Source of the DNA: CAYVTM01 sp964454645
GTDB lineage: Bacteria; Bacteroidota; Bacteroidia; Sphingobacteriales; Sphingobacteriaceae
Length of the DNA stretch: 64,000 nt
Assembly (NCBI GenBank): GCA_964454645.1
Contig: CAYVTM010000005.1
Coordinates: forward strand, 62,001-126,000
Direction of reading: 5' to 3'
Part shown: positions 44,845 through 53,611 of the stretch, piece by piece
Layout: every line of letters starts with the position of its first letter
Position numbering within the stretch: the stretch's first letter is position 1
Notes under the pieces: generated by a model
Seen by the model: only the letters and a program-made list of their open reading frames with translations
Database searches by the model: none
What the model was told of the DNA's origin: nothing
Position numbers and translations under genes: made by a program

Positions 44845-45765
44845 ATGAATAAATACCTCATTATATTTTGTCTGTTGTTTTCCGGGGATGCCTATGCTCA
44901 AAAAAACAGGATTGATTCCTTAATGCATATTAAGATTGATTCGGTAATGGTAGTGAGTGCAAAAAGAGGTTTAAGCATGAACGACTTCGTACGCGTAATG
45001 ATTAACGATACCGCCTTCTACGAAGCTTTCCGAAACTTAAAACGTTTTTCTTTTATTGCCGAAAATAATATCAATACCTATACGCCTAAGGATAAACCGC
45101 AAGCAAAAATTTATCGCAAAATTTATCATAACAATACCGGATCAATATACAAACAAGAAGTACTCGAAAGCCGGGACAGCGGAAAAGTTTACAAGCGTAG
45201 CGGTGATTATAACCTGTACACCGTTCGTATGTTTTCCTATATTTTTATGAATGAAGGAAACAGTGATTATATCGAATCCGGAATTACTTCGAAACAAAAA
45301 GATGAAGAAGGGTATAAGCAAAAATTAAAGACCTTAATTTTTAATCCGGGGGCACCGGTAGAAGGAGTTCCTCTCATCAGCTCTAAAACAAAAATTTTTG
45401 AAGAGCCTCTCAAAGAACATTACGACTTCAACTTTTACCATGCCCGCTATCAGGATACGATTCCTGTATATTATTTTACCGGCAAGATAAAAGCCGGAAC
45501 TAAAAAATCCGTCATCGACGATTTAATGATTAAAGAATTAACCACTGTTTTTGACGGAAGAAATTTTAATATCCTGGGAAGATATATCGATATGTCTTAT
45601 ACTTCGATTCCCTTCGATTTTGATGTAAAAATGAGGATAGAACTAAGCTATATAGATGAAAACACCCTGGTTCCCACAAAAATATTCTATAATGGCAACT
45701 GGGATATTCCGTTTAAAAGTCCCGAAATCTGTACCTTTGATATAAAACATTATAATTTTAAATAG
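44845..45765 (+). CDS. Exported protein of unknown function
   Basis: I do not recognise this protein of about 306 residues. From the ATG at 44845 it has a good signal peptide (MNKYLIIFCLLFSGDAYAQ). The mature part is rich in Tyr, Lys and Asp and appears mostly beta-stranded, with no metal or catalytic motif I can name. An earlier in-frame ATG at 44806 lies inside the pnt terminator and is less likely. dnaG starts 11 bases behind, so the two may share a transcript. Confidence 0.75.
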   Translation: MNKYLIIFCLLFSGDAYAQKNRIDSLMHIKIDSVMVVSAKRGLSMNDFVRVMINDTAFYEAFRNLKRFSFIAENNINTYTPKDKPQAKIYRKIYHNNTGSIYKQEVLESRDSGKVYKRSGDYNLYTVRMFSYIFMNEGNSDYIESGITSKQKDEEGYKQKLKTLIFNPGAPVEGVPLISSKTKIFEEPLKEHYDFNFYHARYQDTIPVYYFTGKIKAGTKKSVIDDLMIKELTTVFDGRNFNILGRYIDMSYTSIPFDFDVKMRIELSYIDENTLVPTKIFYNGNWDIPFKSPEICTFDIKHYNFK

Positions 45766-45776
45766 GCCGGTATCTA

Positions 45777-47702
45777 ATGATCCCAAAAGAAACCATCGAT
45801 CGCATTTTCGACACTGTTCAAATTGAAGAGGTGGTGGGAGATTTTGTGCATTTAAAAAAACGCGGACAAAACCTTTTAGGCAATTGCCCTTTTCATAATG
45901 AGAAAACTCCCTCCTTTACCGTTTCTCCGGTTAAGGGTATCTATAAATGTTTCGGATGCGGCAAAGCAGGGAACTCCGTGAACTTCATTATGGAACATGA
46001 GAAGTTCAGCTATCCCGAAGCACTTCGTTATCTCGCGAAAAAATATAATATAGAAATTGAGGATACAGAAGCATTATCGGATGAGGACAAAGAGCTGCAC
46101 GATAAACGCGAAAGTTTATTAGTACTTAGCGAGTATGCAAAAAAGTTTTTTATCGACATTCTTTGGGATACGGAAGAAGGAAAAACAATCGGGCTGAGTT
46201 ATTTTAAGGAACGCGGATTCCGGGAAGAGATCATTAAAAAATTCGAACTAGGTTTTAGTCCCGATCAATGGGATACACTTACCCGCAGAGCCCTCGAAAA
46301 TGCTTATAAAACAGAGTATCTTGAAGAGACAGGTTTAAGTATTCACAACGAAGAACGTAATAGTTATTACGATCGTTTCCGGGGAAGAGTGATGTTCCCG
46401 ATTCACAGCCTTACCGGACGTGTGATTGCTTTCGGAGGAAGAACTCTGAAAACCGATTCCAAAAGCCCGAAATATGTAAACTCTCCCGAAAGCGAAATCT
46501 ATCATAAGAGTAATGTATTATACGGAATTTTCTTTGCCAGAAAAGCTATCCGCGAATTCGATACTTGTTTTTTGGTAGAAGGTTATACCGATGTTGTTTC
46601 TTTGCATCAGGCAGGAGTAGAAAACGTAGTCGCTTCATCGGGAACCTCTCTTACAACCGAACAAATCCGGCTGGTTGCCCGGTTCACAAAAAATATTACA
46701 ATTTTGTATGATGGTGACGCCGCAGGAATAAAAGCATCTCTACGCGGTATCGATATGATTCTCGAAGAAGGACTGAATGTAAAAATCGTTCTCTTTCCCG
46801 AAGGCCATGATCCCGACTCTTATATTCGCGAAGTAGGAAGTTCGTCTTTCAACGAGTACGTTCTTTCCAATCAAAAAGATTTTATCCTATTTAAAACTTC
46901 CTTGCTGCTTAGTGAAGTTCAAAATGATCCGGTTAAGAAGGCCGGATTAATACGTGAGATTGTTGAGAGTATTGCTAAAATTCCCGACTCCATTAAAGCC
47001 TCTGTATTTATTAAAGAATGCAGTGTCCTGATGGAGATTGAAGAGCGTGTGCTGCTTTCCGAATTGAACAAGCTTCGCATCCGAAAAGTTCGTAAAGAGA
47101 ATGATTTAGATCAAACCCCTTTACCCGAACCTGAATTAGGGCTAGTGATTGAGCAAAGCAGGATAAGTCTGAATGATGATTATCAGGAACGGGAAATAAT
47201 TCGTCTTCTTTTAAATTACGGAACGCAAACCAATTGGGATTTGGAGCATCCTGATTTAACCGTGATACAACATATCTTAGATACCGTCAAAGATCAGAAT
47301 ATACAATTCGCTAACGAGTCGTATAAACATATTATAGAAATAGCGAAGGATGAATTTGAGCAGGACCGTTTTCCCGATCAGTCATTCTTTGTTAATCATT
47401 CCGATACGAATGTCCAGCAATCCGTAGCATCGGTATTATCTAACCCTTATCAACTCAGCGGTCGCTGGATCGATCACGACATCATTGTTCCCCGTGAAGA
47501 CCAGAACCTAAAGCTATCCATCGATAATGCCTTCGATCATTTGTTACTGCGTAAAGCACGCCGATTAAAAACAGAGTTTACCGATCAGTTAAAAGAAAAG
47601 CATAGTGATGAAGAAGCTGATATATTAATGCAAAAATATCTTAATGTTGCACTGTTGGAAATTGAGTTATGCCAAAAGCTGGGGATTATTGTTACGGGGT
47701 AA
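45777..47702 (+). CDS. dnaG: DNA primase DnaG
   Basis: Makes RNA primers for replication. The 641-residue protein has the CHC2 zinc ribbon (CPFHNEKTPSF ... YKCFGCGKAGN, residues 38-66), the catalytic core with FRGRVMFPI and IAFGGRTL, and the TOPRIM metal motifs VEGYTDVVSLHQAGV near 264 and LYDGDAAGIKAS near 310. The C-terminal helicase-binding part is less conserved. Its stop lies one base from the end of the converging phosphopantetheinyl transferase gene. Confidence 0.96.
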   Translation: MIPKETIDRIFDTVQIEEVVGDFVHLKKRGQNLLGNCPFHNEKTPSFTVSPVKGIYKCFGCGKAGNSVNFIMEHEKFSYPEALRYLAKKYNIEIEDTEALSDEDKELHDKRESLLVLSEYAKKFFIDILWDTEEGKTIGLSYFKERGFREEIIKKFELGFSPDQWDTLTRRALENAYKTEYLEETGLSIHNEERNSYYDRFRGRVMFPIHSLTGRVIAFGGRTLKTDSKSPKYVNSPESEIYHKSNVLYGIFFARKAIREFDTCFLVEGYTDVVSLHQAGVENVVASSGTSLTTEQIRLVARFTKNITILYDGDAAGIKASLRGIDMILEEGLNVKIVLFPEGHDPDSYIREVGSSSFNEYVLSNQKDFILFKTSLLLSEVQNDPVKKAGLIREIVESIAKIPDSIKASVFIKECSVLMEIEERVLLSELNKLRIRKVRKENDLDQTPLPEPELGLVIEQSRISLNDDYQEREIIRLLLNYGTQTNWDLEHPDLTVIQHILDTVKDQNIQFANESYKHIIEIAKDEFEQDRFPDQSFFVNHSDTNVQQSVASVLSNPYQLSGRWIDHDIIVPREDQNLKLSIDNAFDHLLLRKARRLKTEFTDQLKEKHSDEEADILMQKYLNVALLEIELCQKLGIIVTG

Positions 47703-47703
47703 T

Positions 47704-48345
47704 TTAATCTTCTATTACCCAGGTTAGCATATAATCCTCCAGTTCTGTATAGTACACCTGGAAGTCTTTCTTATAATCCTCTTTTACAATTTTACAGTTT
47801 ACAGATCCTTCTCCCGAAAATTTAAAGGGTTGAATTTGTATGCCTGAGATAAACGGAAGGTTTCCTTTACCGTATAATTTAAAGAGCGACTCCTTAGCTC
47901 CCCAACAAACGTATAGTTGCTCGATACGATGTTCTTCATCAACGAAGCTTAATTCATCTTCACTTAAAAAGCGCTTCTCGATTCTGCGAATTTTATCGCT
48001 CATCTTTTCGATATCGATTCCTGCTTTTCTATCCTTACAAATGATTACGGCAGCAAAATCGTTGGAATGACTGATGGAAATCTGATAGGGGAAATTAACC
48101 AGATAAGGTTTATTATTTTCATCAAGCTGACAATCGATATATAAATTGGTATTGAGCAAGGTGCGGAGCAAAACCCTGCTTCCCAGCCAATGCATGTTTC
48201 GTTTCTTACCGTTGAGTCCTTCGTAAAAACGCTTTTCGGCATCGTTAAGCTGTAATTTTGCATAAAGTTCCTCCGCATTTTCGGTAATATGCCATACCGC
48301 TAAGACCGAATCCCGGTTTAAATTTCGTGTATATATAACAGGCAT
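47704..48345 (-). CDS. 4'-phosphopantetheinyl transferase (Sfp/HetI type)
   Basis: Attaches the phosphopantetheine arm of CoA to carrier proteins. The protein is about 213 residues from the ATG at 48345. Magnesium and CoA motifs are present: AGIDIEKMSDKIRRIEKRF near 110 (GIDIE), SISHSNDFAAVI and CWGAKESLFKLYGKG (W..KES). A 48402 start lies inside the promoter element and is unlikely. No polyketide or non-ribosomal peptide genes are nearby, so the fatty-acid ACP is a likely substrate, if no AcpS exists. Confidence 0.88.
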   Translation of the reverse strand: MPVIYTRNLNRDSVLAVWHITENAEELYAKLQLNDAEKRFYEGLNGKKRNMHWLGSRVLLRTLLNTNLYIDCQLDENNKPYLVNFPYQISISHSNDFAAVIICKDRKAGIDIEKMSDKIRRIEKRFLSEDELSFVDEEHRIEQLYVCWGAKESLFKLYGKGNLPFISGIQIQPFKFSGEGSVNCKIVKEDYKKDFQVYYTELEDYMLTWVIED

Positions 48346-48390
48346 CGAATATGCAAAGCTTATAATGAATACTTTTTCAGAAAATATTTT

Positions 48391-48407
48391 TACTTTCGAC
48401 AAAAGTA
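48391..48407. promoter_or_regulatory. Overlapping divergent -7 elements between the phosphopantetheinyl transferase gene and dcd
   Basis: The plus strand has TACTTTCG at 48391-48398 (one mismatch to TAnnTTTG), 21 bases ahead of the dcd ATG. The minus strand has an exact TACTTTTG at 48400-48407 for the other gene. The two boxes form an inverted repeat, TTACTTT and AAAGTAA around a 6-base centre. Confidence 0.45.
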
Positions 48408-48419
48408 AGTAATCAAACG

Positions 48420-48956
48420 ATGATTTTATCAGATAAACGTATTTTAGAAGAGATCGCGAAAGGAACGATCGTTATTGAACCCTATAAAAGAGAATGTTTA
48501 GGTACCAATTCCTATGATGTTCATTTAGGAAAATATTTAGCAACCTACCGGAACAGGGTATTGGATGCCCGCCTGCATAATGAGATCGATCATTTTGAAA
48601 TTCCGGCAGACGGTTTTGTCTTACAACCTGATACTTTATACTTAGGGGTAACGATGGAATACACCGAAACACATGCCCATGTACCTTTCCTCGAAGGTAA
48701 ATCGAGTACAGGCCGTTTGGGAATTGACATCCATGCTACTGCCGGTAAAGGAGATGTAGGCTTCTGTAATACCTGGACACTCGAAATTTCCTGTGCACAA
48801 CCGGTACGTATTTATCCGGGCATGCCTATCGGACAGTTGATTTATTTTGCTGTGGAAGGCTCTATCGAAACGATGTACAATACTAAACGAAATGCCAAAT
48901 ACAATACCAAAACCGTAAGACCTGTAGAAAGCATGATGTGGAAGAATACGTTTTAA
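48420..48956 (+). CDS. dcd: dCTP deaminase
   Basis: Deaminates dCTP to dUTP, feeding dTTP synthesis. The 178-residue protein has NSYDVHLGKYL near 28, FLEGKSSTGRLGIDIHATAG near 88 and the catalytic NTWTLEISCAQPVRI near 122 with the general-base Glu. The substrate-binding loops are complete. A bifunctional dCTP deaminase/dUTPase is possible, but cannot be told by eye. Its transcript starts from the overlapping divergent promoter. Confidence 0.93.
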   Translation: MILSDKRILEEIAKGTIVIEPYKRECLGTNSYDVHLGKYLATYRNRVLDARLHNEIDHFEIPADGFVLQPDTLYLGVTMEYTETHAHVPFLEGKSSTGRLGIDIHATAGKGDVGFCNTWTLEISCAQPVRIYPGMPIGQLIYFAVEGSIETMYNTKRNAKYNTKTVRPVESMMWKNTF

Positions 48957-48971
48957 CCAAACTCATACACA

Positions 48972-50396
48972 ATGAAAAAGATTTTCACTTTAACGATTCT
49001 ATGTTTGCTATTCGCCGGCTATGGATTCACACAAATAGGAGTTTATAATGGTAAGCCCCGATACAAAGTAGAAAGTTATAGAGAAGGTGTTCATTTGGGC
49101 GACATGGTACTCGTACTATACCCTACTATTGCACCTAAACATGTACGCAACTTCGACAGTTTAGTAAGTATCAGTTTCTATGATACTACTGCATTTCATC
49201 GTGTTATACCGGGTTTTGTAATTCAGGGCGGAGATCCAAACTCACGTCACGGTCCGCGTAATACCTGGGGTTACGGACAAGCCGGACAACAAACGGTTCC
49301 CGCAGAATTTAATCCTGTATCCCATCTTCGCGGAGTTCTTTCCGCAGCCAGAAGTACGGATATTAATAGTGCCACTTCACAATTTTTTATCTGTCACGCA
49401 AGTGCTGCTTCTTTAAACTGGAACTATACCGCATACGGCAAAGTAGAAAACGGAATCAATATTGTTGACAGTATTGTCTTATCACCACGTGATGTGAATG
49501 ATAATCCGCTGAAAAAAATTGAGATGTTTATTACGCGGCTTCCCGATGATAACACTACTATACAAGCACCTGAAACATCAGTTCCCTCCGATCAGGAAAG
49601 AGGGGTACATGCTACACAAAAATTTGAATGGTCTGCGGTTAATGGAGCAGAAGTGTATCATCTCGAATTATCCAAAGATTCTACCTTTAACACGCTTACC
49701 TATAAGGAATGGACCAATACCAATTCCTTTACGATAAAAAATTTAGAGCAAGGCTCTCAAACTTACTATTGGAGAGTAAAAGCAAATAACGGTGGATACA
49801 TCAGTGATGCATCCGATGTAAAAAGTTTTATAACCGGGCTCTTCCCTCCAGCACTTGTAGAACCTCAGCAGGCAAGCATTTTACCGGGAGTAGATGTAAC
49901 AACCGTATGGACTCGTGTAGAAGGTACCGACAGCTATCGCATACAGGTATCTACCAATTCACTTTTCCCGCAGAGTACCCTTAAATTTGAGCAGGGAGGA
50001 ATTACCGATACAAGCATAGTGATAAACGGGCTAGATGCGAACCGTAAATATTACTGGAGAGTTGCTACAGAATTAGGAACAAGTGTCGGAGATTATTCGG
50101 CGAATCGTTATTTCACTACCGGTGTTGTGAATTCGGTTTTCAACGAAAGGGTTAATCTGAACATCTTCCCAAATCCTGTGCAGGAATATTTATATTTCTC
50201 TCATCCAAAAGGTATATATAAAATCGAGTTATATACGACACAAGGGTCATTGTTAAAGTCCTTCGACAAAGGAGCCTGGAATTATGAAAACGATTCCTAT
50301 TCGATATCCCTGAACGGGCTGGGACCTTCGATGTATTTTATTCGTGTTTATTCGGAGGATGGGGTATATGGAAGCAGGTTTTTGAAAGTAGAGTAG
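48972..50396 (+). CDS. Secreted cyclophilin fused to two FN3-like domains and a type IX secretion sorting domain
   Basis: A 474-residue extracellular protein. A signal peptide ends near residue 20 (GYGFTQ). A cyclophilin domain (about 35-190) has FHRVIPGFVIQGGDPNSRHG and RGVLSAARS. Two beta-sandwich repeats follow at about 205-288 and 292-383, each with an EWSAVNGAEVYHLELS or VWTRVEGTDSYRIQVS start and a YYWRV strand, as in fibronectin-type-III-like modules. The C-terminal 80 residues start with NLNIFPNPVQEYLYF and end with GSRFLKVE, the type A sorting signal used by the type IX secretion system. The catalytic Arg of FHR is kept. Confidence 0.9.
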   Translation: MKKIFTLTILCLLFAGYGFTQIGVYNGKPRYKVESYREGVHLGDMVLVLYPTIAPKHVRNFDSLVSISFYDTTAFHRVIPGFVIQGGDPNSRHGPRNTWGYGQAGQQTVPAEFNPVSHLRGVLSAARSTDINSATSQFFICHASAASLNWNYTAYGKVENGINIVDSIVLSPRDVNDNPLKKIEMFITRLPDDNTTIQAPETSVPSDQERGVHATQKFEWSAVNGAEVYHLELSKDSTFNTLTYKEWTNTNSFTIKNLEQGSQTYYWRVKANNGGYISDASDVKSFITGLFPPALVEPQQASILPGVDVTTVWTRVEGTDSYRIQVSTNSLFPQSTLKFEQGGITDTSIVINGLDANRKYYWRVATELGTSVGDYSANRYFTTGVVNSVFNERVNLNIFPNPVQEYLYFSHPKGIYKIELYTTQGSLLKSFDKGAWNYENDSYSISLNGLGPSMYFIRVYSEDGVYGSRFLKVE

Positions 50397-50469
50397 GTGG
50401 GAATGGGGTTAGACATCGGTTTAAAAGAGACGATATCAAGACAAAAAACGGCAGACAATAAAGAGAAAT

Positions 50470-51390
50470 ATGATACCAGACTACCAATCATTAATGCTTC
50501 CATTATTAAAACTTGTTTCAGATGGGCAGGAACACAAATACAGAGACTTGATTGAACGCTTAGCAATCAAATTTGAAATAACAGACGAAGAAAGAAAAGA
50601 ACTCTTGGCAAGTGGTACTCAAGCCATATTTGACAACAGAGTTGGCTGGGCAAAGACATATTTAAAAAAGGCAGGACTTCTTGACTCGCCAAAACGAGCA
50701 ACTTTCGTAATCACAGACCTGGGCAAACAGACATTAACACAAAACCCTAACCGAATCGATGCAAAGTATTTAAGACAATTTCCGGCATTCTTAGAGTTTC
50801 AAAACGCATCAAGAAATGACAACGAAATTGAAGAAGAAACTACAACCATCATTGCTACAAATGAACAAACGCCGGAAGAAAGTTTAGACAAAGCGTATCA
50901 GAGGATTAGAAAATCTTTAGCCTCTGAACTTTTAAACAAAGTGGTAGAACTTTCGCCTGCCTTTTTCGAGAGACTTGTAGTTGAACTACTTGTGAAAATG
51001 GGATACGGTGGTTCAATAAAAGACGCAGGGAAAGCAATGGGGAAAAGTGGAGATGAAGGAATTGACGGAACTATTAAAGAAGATAAACTTGGGCTTGATA
51101 TTATTTACATACAAGCTAAACGTTGGAAACCAGGAAATATAGTTGGACGACCAGAACTACAAAAGTTTGTCGGAGCACTTGCCGGACAAGGCGCCAAAAA
51201 AGGGATTTTCATCACGACTTCAAATTTTACTAAAGAAGCATTAGAATATACACCGAGAAACGAGACAAAAATTGTACTTATTGATGGTAAACAGCTTGCC
51301 CAACTAATGATTGACTATAATCTTGGCTGCACGACACAGCAGATTTACGAACTGAAAAAAATTGATAGTGACTACTTTGGAGAAGAGTAA
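50470..51390 (+). CDS. mrr: Mrr-type restriction endonuclease (type IV, modified-DNA-specific)
   Basis: Likely cuts DNA carrying foreign methylation. The 306-residue protein has an N-terminal winged-helix domain (MIPDYQSLMLPLLKLVSDGQ, ITDEERKELLASGTQ) and a C-terminal PD-(D/E)xK domain: FFERLVVELLVKMGYGG near 163, GDEGIDGTI with catalytic Asp near 195, and IIYIQAKRW with Gln-x-Lys near 215. Codon choice (more AAC/ACT, fewer TAT/GAA) and style look slightly unlike the neighbours, consistent with transfer. No methyltransferase gene is adjacent, as expected for type IV. Confidence 0.9.
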   Translation: MIPDYQSLMLPLLKLVSDGQEHKYRDLIERLAIKFEITDEERKELLASGTQAIFDNRVGWAKTYLKKAGLLDSPKRATFVITDLGKQTLTQNPNRIDAKYLRQFPAFLEFQNASRNDNEIEEETTTIIATNEQTPEESLDKAYQRIRKSLASELLNKVVELSPAFFERLVVELLVKMGYGGSIKDAGKAMGKSGDEGIDGTIKEDKLGLDIIYIQAKRWKPGNIVGRPELQKFVGALAGQGAKKGIFITTSNFTKEALEYTPRNETKIVLIDGKQLAQLMIDYNLGCTTQQIYELKKIDSDYFGEE

Positions 51391-51617
51391 ATCATGCTAA
51401 AAACGATACAACTGATTGTAAAAATTAGTCCAATCCTATTAAGGGCTAAGACATTACTATTCATATAGCCCATAGAATTGATCTTTGGTTCGTATTACTC
51501 TGAAAGCATCATGACCCTGTTAGTACAGTTAAAAAATCATGAGTCATTTTTTATGATGAAGAGGACGAATAAATAAGCCGGAAAATTATTCAGGAATAAA
51601 ACACCTACCCAAAAAAC

Positions 51618-51659
51618 CATAAAAAAACGATCCTTGAATTCAAGGATCGTTTTTTTATG
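51618..51659. terminator. 42-base perfect palindrome, bidirectional terminator between mrr and the zinc-ribbon gene
   Basis: Two 21-base arms meet without a spacer at 51638/51639 (centre GAATTC). The arms include seven A and seven T residues, so it ends transcription from both sides. It begins 9 bases behind the stop of the zinc-ribbon gene on the minus strand. Confidence 0.88.
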
Positions 51660-51668
51660 TATCATCTT

Positions 51669-52412
51669 TTATTTCGTTGCCAGTTCGGAAACAAATCCGT
51701 CATCAACTAAAATACGTCCGCAATGCTCGCAAACAATAACTTTTTTACGTTGACGGATATCCGATTGGCGCTGAGGTGGGATCTTGTTGAAACATCCCGC
51801 ACAGGAATCGCGTTGGATAGTAACTACCGCCAAACCGTTTTTCGCATTGTTACGTAAACGGTTATAAGCGATTAAAAGACGTTCTTCAATTTGTTTTTCA
51901 GCTTTTGCAGCTTTCTTCATGAACGCTTCCTCTTCTTTTTCGGTCTCTTTGGTAATAACATCCAGCTCGCCTTTTTTAAGATCCAGATCTTTTCTGCGTT
52001 CTTCCAGATTTACCAATGCCTGCTCAAGTGTTTTTGTTTTAGAAGTGATCTCAAAACCGAACTCCTTAATTTTCTTTTCGGCAACCTGAATTTCCAATCC
52101 TTGAATCTCTATCTCTTTCGCAAGCGCTTCGAATTCACGATTGTTTTTTACATTGTTTTGTTGCTCTTCGTATTTTTTAATCAACTGATTAGATTGTTTA
52201 ATAAGATTTTTCTTATTGACAATATCATCTTCTAAAGCGTTGATTTCCTCTTTGATTTTATGAATACGCGTTTCTAAACCGGCTACATCATCTTCTAAAT
52301 CTGCAACCTCCATCGGTAATTCTCCACGTACCGTTCTGATCTTATCGATCTCGGTATGGATGGTTTGTAATTCGTATAAAGCTTTTAGTTTTTGTTCTAC
52401 CGTTGCTTCCAT
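51669..52412 (-). CDS. Coiled-coil protein with a C4 zinc ribbon
   Basis: A 247-residue soluble protein. Residues 1-185 form a long coiled coil (heptad-like, Glu/Lys rich), and the end holds a zinc ribbon with CAGCFNKIPPQ and CEHCGRILV. It matches the family called CT398-like or CdsZ, first noted in chlamydia as a chaperone-like partner of secretion machinery; the general function is unknown. It is followed on its own strand by the palindromic terminator and preceded by nif3. Confidence 0.8.
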   Translation of the reverse strand: MEATVEQKLKALYELQTIHTEIDKIRTVRGELPMEVADLEDDVAGLETRIHKIKEEINALEDDIVNKKNLIKQSNQLIKKYEEQQNNVKNNREFEALAKEIEIQGLEIQVAEKKIKEFGFEITSKTKTLEQALVNLEERRKDLDLKKGELDVITKETEKEEEAFMKKAAKAEKQIEERLLIAYNRLRNNAKNGLAVVTIQRDSCAGCFNKIPPQRQSDIRQRKKVIVCEHCGRILVDDGFVSELATK

Positions 52413-52470
52413 TTATATAAATTATGTTTCTATCGTTTTTGGCCTGATATCGCTTTCTGTTAAAGCCTGA

Positions 52471-53568
52471 TCAAATAAAATAACGGACCGGATTTGTATT
52501 AATTTTCGTTAAGCAGAGGGCAAAGGTAGGAAATTTATTTTGAATTTTTTCCAATAATAAATCCATCGTAAAGCGCTCACTTTCATAGTGTCCTATGTCT
52601 GCAATGATAATTTTATCCTCGGCATCAAAGAATTGATGATATTTATAATCGGCTGTAATAAAGATATCTGCACCCGCAGCTATCGCTTCTTTCAGCAAAA
52701 AACTACCTGAACCACCACATACTGCTACCTTTTGAATGTTTTTATCCAATAGTTTCGTATATCGAATGAGCTTTAAATCAAGCCTTTCCTTTAACAGGCG
52801 TAAAAAATCATGGCCCTCAACAGGCTCATCCAAACGGGCAATCATCCCAGAACCAACTCCTTCATACTTATTTTCTAACCGGTAAACATCGTATGCCGGC
52901 TCTTCATAAGGATGTACTGTTTTCAATACCCTTATCAGTTTACTCTCTAAATAATCCTGAAAAACGAATTCGATGCGTTGTTCGTTTTCAGTATGTCTTT
53001 CCTCTTTCTTACCTGTAAAAGGCTTCGCTGCCAAAGACGCTTTAAAAGTTCCCTGACCCGAGCTCTCGTAGCTGCATTCGCTGTATTCACCAATGTTCCC
53101 GGCTCCTGCTTCAAACAATGCGGTACGCAGTTGTTCGCTATAGGCAGCGGGGATAAAAGTAACCAGCTTTTTCAACAGACCCCGCTTAGGACTCAATATC
53201 TGTGCATCTTTCAAGCCTATCTTCTCAATAATTTTATGATTAACACCCTGATATACATTATCTAAATTAGTATGTATGGCGTATAGAGCAATATCGTTTC
53301 TAATCGCTTTCATAACAACCCGCTCGATATAAGTCTTTCCGTTAAACTTCTTCAATCCTGAAAAAACAATGGGGTGATGCGAAATAATTAAGTCGGCTCC
53401 TTCGCGAATCGCCTCATCTACAACCTCTTCGGTACAATCTAAGCTGATAAGCGCTTTTTTAACTTCTTTTTGCGGGTTTCCTACCAATAATCCCGAATTA
53501 TCGTAAGATTCCTGGTAAGAAAGCGGTGCTATTTGTTCTAAAAAATTACTTATTTCCGAAAGTATCAT
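52471..53568 (-). CDS. Nif3-like dinuclear metal centre protein (GTP cyclohydrolase I type 2/YbgI family)
   Basis: A protein of about 365 residues. The N-terminal NIF3 half has SYDNSGLLVGNP near 18 and HHPIVFSGLKKFNG near 65. The C-terminal half has VCGGSGSFLLKEAIAAGAD and the final ADIGHYESERF with metal His/Glu. An insert of about 100 residues in the middle resembles the CutA/PII-like domain of the long YqfO form. Function is unsettled; metal-dependent hydrolase or cyclohydrolase activity has been proposed. I start at the ATG 53568; a TTG 5 codons upstream is an alternative. Confidence 0.88.
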   Translation of the reverse strand: MILSEISNFLEQIAPLSYQESYDNSGLLVGNPQKEVKKALISLDCTEEVVDEAIREGADLIISHHPIVFSGLKKFNGKTYIERVVMKAIRNDIALYAIHTNLDNVYQGVNHKIIEKIGLKDAQILSPKRGLLKKLVTFIPAAYSEQLRTALFEAGAGNIGEYSECSYESSGQGTFKASLAAKPFTGKKEERHTENEQRIEFVFQDYLESKLIRVLKTVHPYEEPAYDVYRLENKYEGVGSGMIARLDEPVEGHDFLRLLKERLDLKLIRYTKLLDKNIQKVAVCGGSGSFLLKEAIAAGADIFITADYKYHQFFDAEDKIIIADIGHYESERFTMDLLLEKIQNKFPTFALCLTKINTNPVRYFI

Positions 53569-53611
53569 GCTGTAAATGTGCAAAAAATAAAAAAATAATT
53601 AAATTTATTTT

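Noticed and set aside
51391..51617. Gene in the gap behind mrr
   Set aside because: No frame longer than a few dozen codons and no family-like residues; it includes only a weak inverted repeat around ATCATGAGTCAT.
53569..53611. parS site beside the ParA gene
   Set aside because: The gap is AT-rich without a parS-like palindrome.
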